Below are positions 6,361 through 7,854 of a stretch of 7,854 nt of DNA, piece after piece. Below the pieces are notes generated by a model. The model did no database searches. It was not told where the DNA came from and saw only the letters and a list, made by a program, of their open reading frames with translations. Every line of letters starts with the position of its first letter. Position 1 is the first letter of the stretch. Position numbers and translations under genes: made by a program. The stretch comes from Acidobacteriota bacterium. GTDB lineage: Bacteria > Acidobacteriota > Vicinamibacteria > Vicinamibacterales > 2-12-FULL-66-21. The stretch is from the NCBI GenBank assembly GCA_013362195.1, contig JABFWM010000352.1:1-7854 (forward strand). Reading direction: 5' to 3'.

Positions 6361-7307
6361 CACACCCGTTCCGTGAGCCGGTCCTGCACGCGCGCCATCA
6401 GCGTGAGGCCGATCGCCAGCGACGCGGCCGCATAGATCGTCGCCGCCGCCCACGTCCCTGCCGACGGCCAGCGCGTGTAATAGAAGACGTCGTGATACGC
6501 GCTCACGTACGGGGACATCGGCATCAGCGCGATGACGCGATGGACGCGACCGGACAGCAGCGACAGCTCGTAGACGATCGGCGTCACCCAGAACAGCATC
6601 GGCAGCGCGACGTCGATGAAATGGCGGACGTCGCGGTAGTAGGCGGTGCCGACGGCGGCCACCAGCGCGATGCCGATCGTCAATCCCGTCTGCAGCACCA
6701 GGAACACCGGATAGGCGAGCATCGGCGCCGCCGGCCGCACCCCGTAGATCGCCATCATGATCGGCAGGAACACGACGATCGTCAGGAGGTATTGCGCCAG
6801 GTTGAAGAAGACGGTCGCGGCGGGCAGGATGGCCCGCGGAAACCAGACCGCGCGCAGCAGCGCGCCGTTGTCGACGATCGCGCCCGCCGACATCGAAATG
6901 GCGTTCGTGAAGAACGTCCACGCGAGAATGCCGAGCATCACGTAGAACACGAAGCCGGGCGTGCGCAGCCGCAGGATGTAGGTGAACGCGATCGTGTAGA
7001 CCGCGATCATCAGCAGCGGGTTGCCGAGCGACCACACGAAGCCCAGCACCGATCCGCGGTATTTGAGCTTCAGCTCCTTGAGCACGAGATTGCGCAGCAG
7101 GTGCCGGTACGACGCGATCTCGAGGAGCGTGCGATACATGCCGGAGCGCGCGGCGGCGCGATTGACGAGGCGCGGCTGATCGTCCGCCTGAAGGCGGACG
7201 CTACGGACGTCTTGTTCACCTTCCGCTTGCGGGCGGACGCTACAGGCCTCTCGTCCACTCGCAGCGTCCGGCTCCGGCCGGAACGCCGGGCGCGTCGGGT
7301 CGGTCAT
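6360..7307 (-). CDS. wzm: Wzm-type ABC-2 polysaccharide export permease
   Basis: Inner-membrane permease subunit of an ABC-2 exporter that moves polyprenyl-linked glycan across the membrane, with a Wzt ATPase as partner. From the chosen ATG the protein has 315 residues. The family core begins near 67 with YRHLLRNLVLKELKLKYRGS and VLGFVWSLGNPLL, followed by about six membrane segments (roughly 88-111, 118-139, 165-188, 198-220, 230-250, 285-305). Typical Wzm stretches are NGALLRAVWFPRAILP (147-162), FWVTPIVYELSLL and MSPYVSAYHDVFY. The ATG at 7307 gives an ATGA overlap with the methyltransferase, matching the tight packing of this operon, but neither start has a clear ribosome-binding site. 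A second ATG at 7139 gives 259 residues, close to the family norm, and would leave the palindromic repeats at 7182-7243 non-coding. The first 56 residues are therefore uncertain. The TGA stop shares one base with the next ATG. The matching ATPase is about 3.8 kb downstream. Confidence 0.9.
   Translation of the reverse strand: MTDPTRPAFRPEPDAASGREACSVRPQAEGEQDVRSVRLQADDQPRLVNRAAARSGMYRTLLEIASYRHLLRNLVLKELKLKYRGSVLGFVWSLGNPLLMIAVYTIAFTYILRLRTPGFVFYVMLGILAWTFFTNAISMSAGAIVDNGALLRAVWFPRAILPAATVFFNLAQYLLTIVVFLPIMMAIYGVRPAAPMLAYPVFLVLQTGLTIGIALVAAVGTAYYRDVRHFIDVALPMLFWVTPIVYELSLLSGRVHRVIALMPMSPYVSAYHDVFYYTRWPSAGTWAAATIYAAASLAIGLTLMARVQDRLTERV
7182..7243. repeat. Two REP-like palindromic units at the permease 5' end
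   Basis: Two related 23-base units lie 39 bases apart at 7182-7204 and 7221-7243, matching at 19 of 23 positions and sharing GGCGGACGCTAC. The first contains a perfect inverted repeat, GTCCGCCT-GA-AGGCGGAC. A weaker relative, GTCCGGCTCCGGCCGGAA, starts at 7266. On the minus strand they translate as SVRPQAEGEQ and SVRLQADDQP within the long form of the permease; on the plus strand they give VRLKADATD-like peptides. They look like members of a dispersed genomic repeat, though only one locus is visible here. They are coding if the permease starts at 7307 and intergenic if it starts at 7139. Confidence 0.65.
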
Positions 7308-7854
7308 CGTCCGCGACCCGTCACCAGCTGGCGCAGCGCCACCCACACCTCGCGCAGGCGCCAGAACGCGCTCCGCCGCATGTTCGCGACCGTGTCCTCG
7401 AGCCCCTGGATGCGCTGGTGCGCGGCGACGAGCTGCTCGCGCAGCGTCGGCGCGTCGGCGCCGTCCTTCCGCACGTCGCGATCCAGCTCCATCACCCTGC
7501 GCCGCAGCTCGTTGCGCTCGATGGCATAGCGGGCCAGCGCCCGCTCGTAGGCGCGCACGACGCGCGTCACCGGTTCGCGGCTCCGCCGGTAGCGCACGGC
7601 CCACGGCGTGATGTACGACGCGTCGTACTCGACGTCGCGCAGGAACCCTTCGCGCGCGAACCACTCGGCCCACACCTCCGGCGGCTGCACGTTCAGGTGC
7701 GTCGCCTCGCCGTAGTCCTGCGGCGACGACGAAAACAGCACGTCGTCGGTGTGGCGGCAGATGTTCGCGAGCGCGGCGCGCGCCTCCGCTGCGGGCATGT
7801 GCTCCAGCACCTCGATGCACACGATGAGATCGTAGCGCTGCGGCAGCTCGTCGG
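7304..7854 (-). CDS. SAM-dependent methyltransferase with C-terminal coiled coil, 5'-partial
   Basis: The C-terminal 182 residues of a class I methyltransferase are visible; the frame is open to the right edge, so the N-terminus and the SAM-binding glycine motif lie outside. Visible residues 7-18 read YDLIVCIEVLEH, the typical strand-4 segment of methyltransferases acting on sugars or small molecules. This is followed by SSSPQDYGEATHLNV (41-55) and WAEWFAREGF (61-70), a pattern I associate with methyltransferases in polysaccharide clusters. From about residue 100 to 158 the sequence is charged, helical and coiled-coil-like. It ends in an amphipathic Trp/Arg-rich segment (SAFWRLREVWVALRQL, 161-176). 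The TGA stop overlaps the permease ATG in an ATGA. Likely role, by inference: methylating or capping the glycan. The arrangement recalls WbdD of E. coli O8/O9a, where a C-terminal coiled coil sets chain length, but no kinase domain can be seen here. The acceptor is unknown. Confidence 0.85.
   Translation of the reverse strand, partial: DELPQRYDLIVCIEVLEHMPAAEARAALANICRHTDDVLFSSSPQDYGEATHLNVQPPEVWAEWFAREGFLRDVEYDASYITPWAVRYRRSREPVTRVVRAYERALARYAIERNELRRRVMELDRDVRKDGADAPTLREQLVAAHQRIQGLEDTVANMRRSAFWRLREVWVALRQLVTGRGR

Noticed and set aside
5107..6435. Long plus-strand open frame (442 codons) opposite the transferase fusion
   Set aside because: The translation is Arg/Glu/Asp/His-rich with no family motif, as expected for an antisense frame in GC-rich DNA. 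The minus strand carries clear conserved motifs throughout.
6361..7035. 225-codon upstream extension of the transferase fusion frame
   Set aside because: It overlaps the permease out of frame, is Arg/Ala/Asp-rich without membrane segments, and the family N-terminus begins at the ATG at 6360.

Overview
The window is GC-rich and almost fully coding, with every supported gene on the minus strand. It reads as the middle of a bacterial envelope-polysaccharide (O-antigen-like) cluster of the ABC-transporter-dependent type. No 16S rRNA or other taxonomic marker is present. The GC richness, the inverted-repeat units that translate as VRLQAD/VRLKAD-type peptides, and the intergenic GTCTCCT heptamer tract remind me of Acidobacteriota, perhaps Vicinamibacteria. 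That placement is inference with modest confidence.

In transcription order (right to left) the genes are: (1) a SAM methyltransferase with a C-terminal coiled coil, entering from the right edge; (2) a Wzm-type ABC-2 permease; (3) a WecA/MraY-like glycosyl-1-phosphate transferase fused to the N-terminal half of a FlaA1/CapD-type protein; (4) a GT4 glycosyltransferase; (5) a GT2 rhamnosyltransferase-like enzyme; (6) a Wzt-type ABC ATPase with a methyltransferase domain at its C-terminus; (7) a coiled-coil GT4-like glycosyltransferase that runs off the left edge and has no stop in the window. Genes 1 to 5 are joined by 1- or 4-base start/stop overlaps (ATGA, TGATG, GTGA, ATGA). Gaps of 82 and 99 bases precede genes 6 and 7. 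The second gap is largely filled by eight copies of a 7-base repeat.

Inferred pathway: gene 3 would load the first sugar phosphate onto polyprenyl phosphate. Genes 4, 5 and 7 would extend the glycan. Methyltransferases (gene 1 and/or the C-terminus of gene 6) would modify or cap it. Wzm (gene 2) and the ATPase half of gene 6 would export it across the inner membrane. No Wzx, Wzy, Wzz or ligase is seen.

The most notable points are the Wzt-methyltransferase fusion, in which a methyltransferase sits where a glycan-binding domain is found in Wzt proteins of chain-capped systems; the transferase/FlaA1-N fusion; Asn in place of a conserved catalytic-region Asp in that transferase; and palindromic repeats read as coding sequence at the start of the permease.
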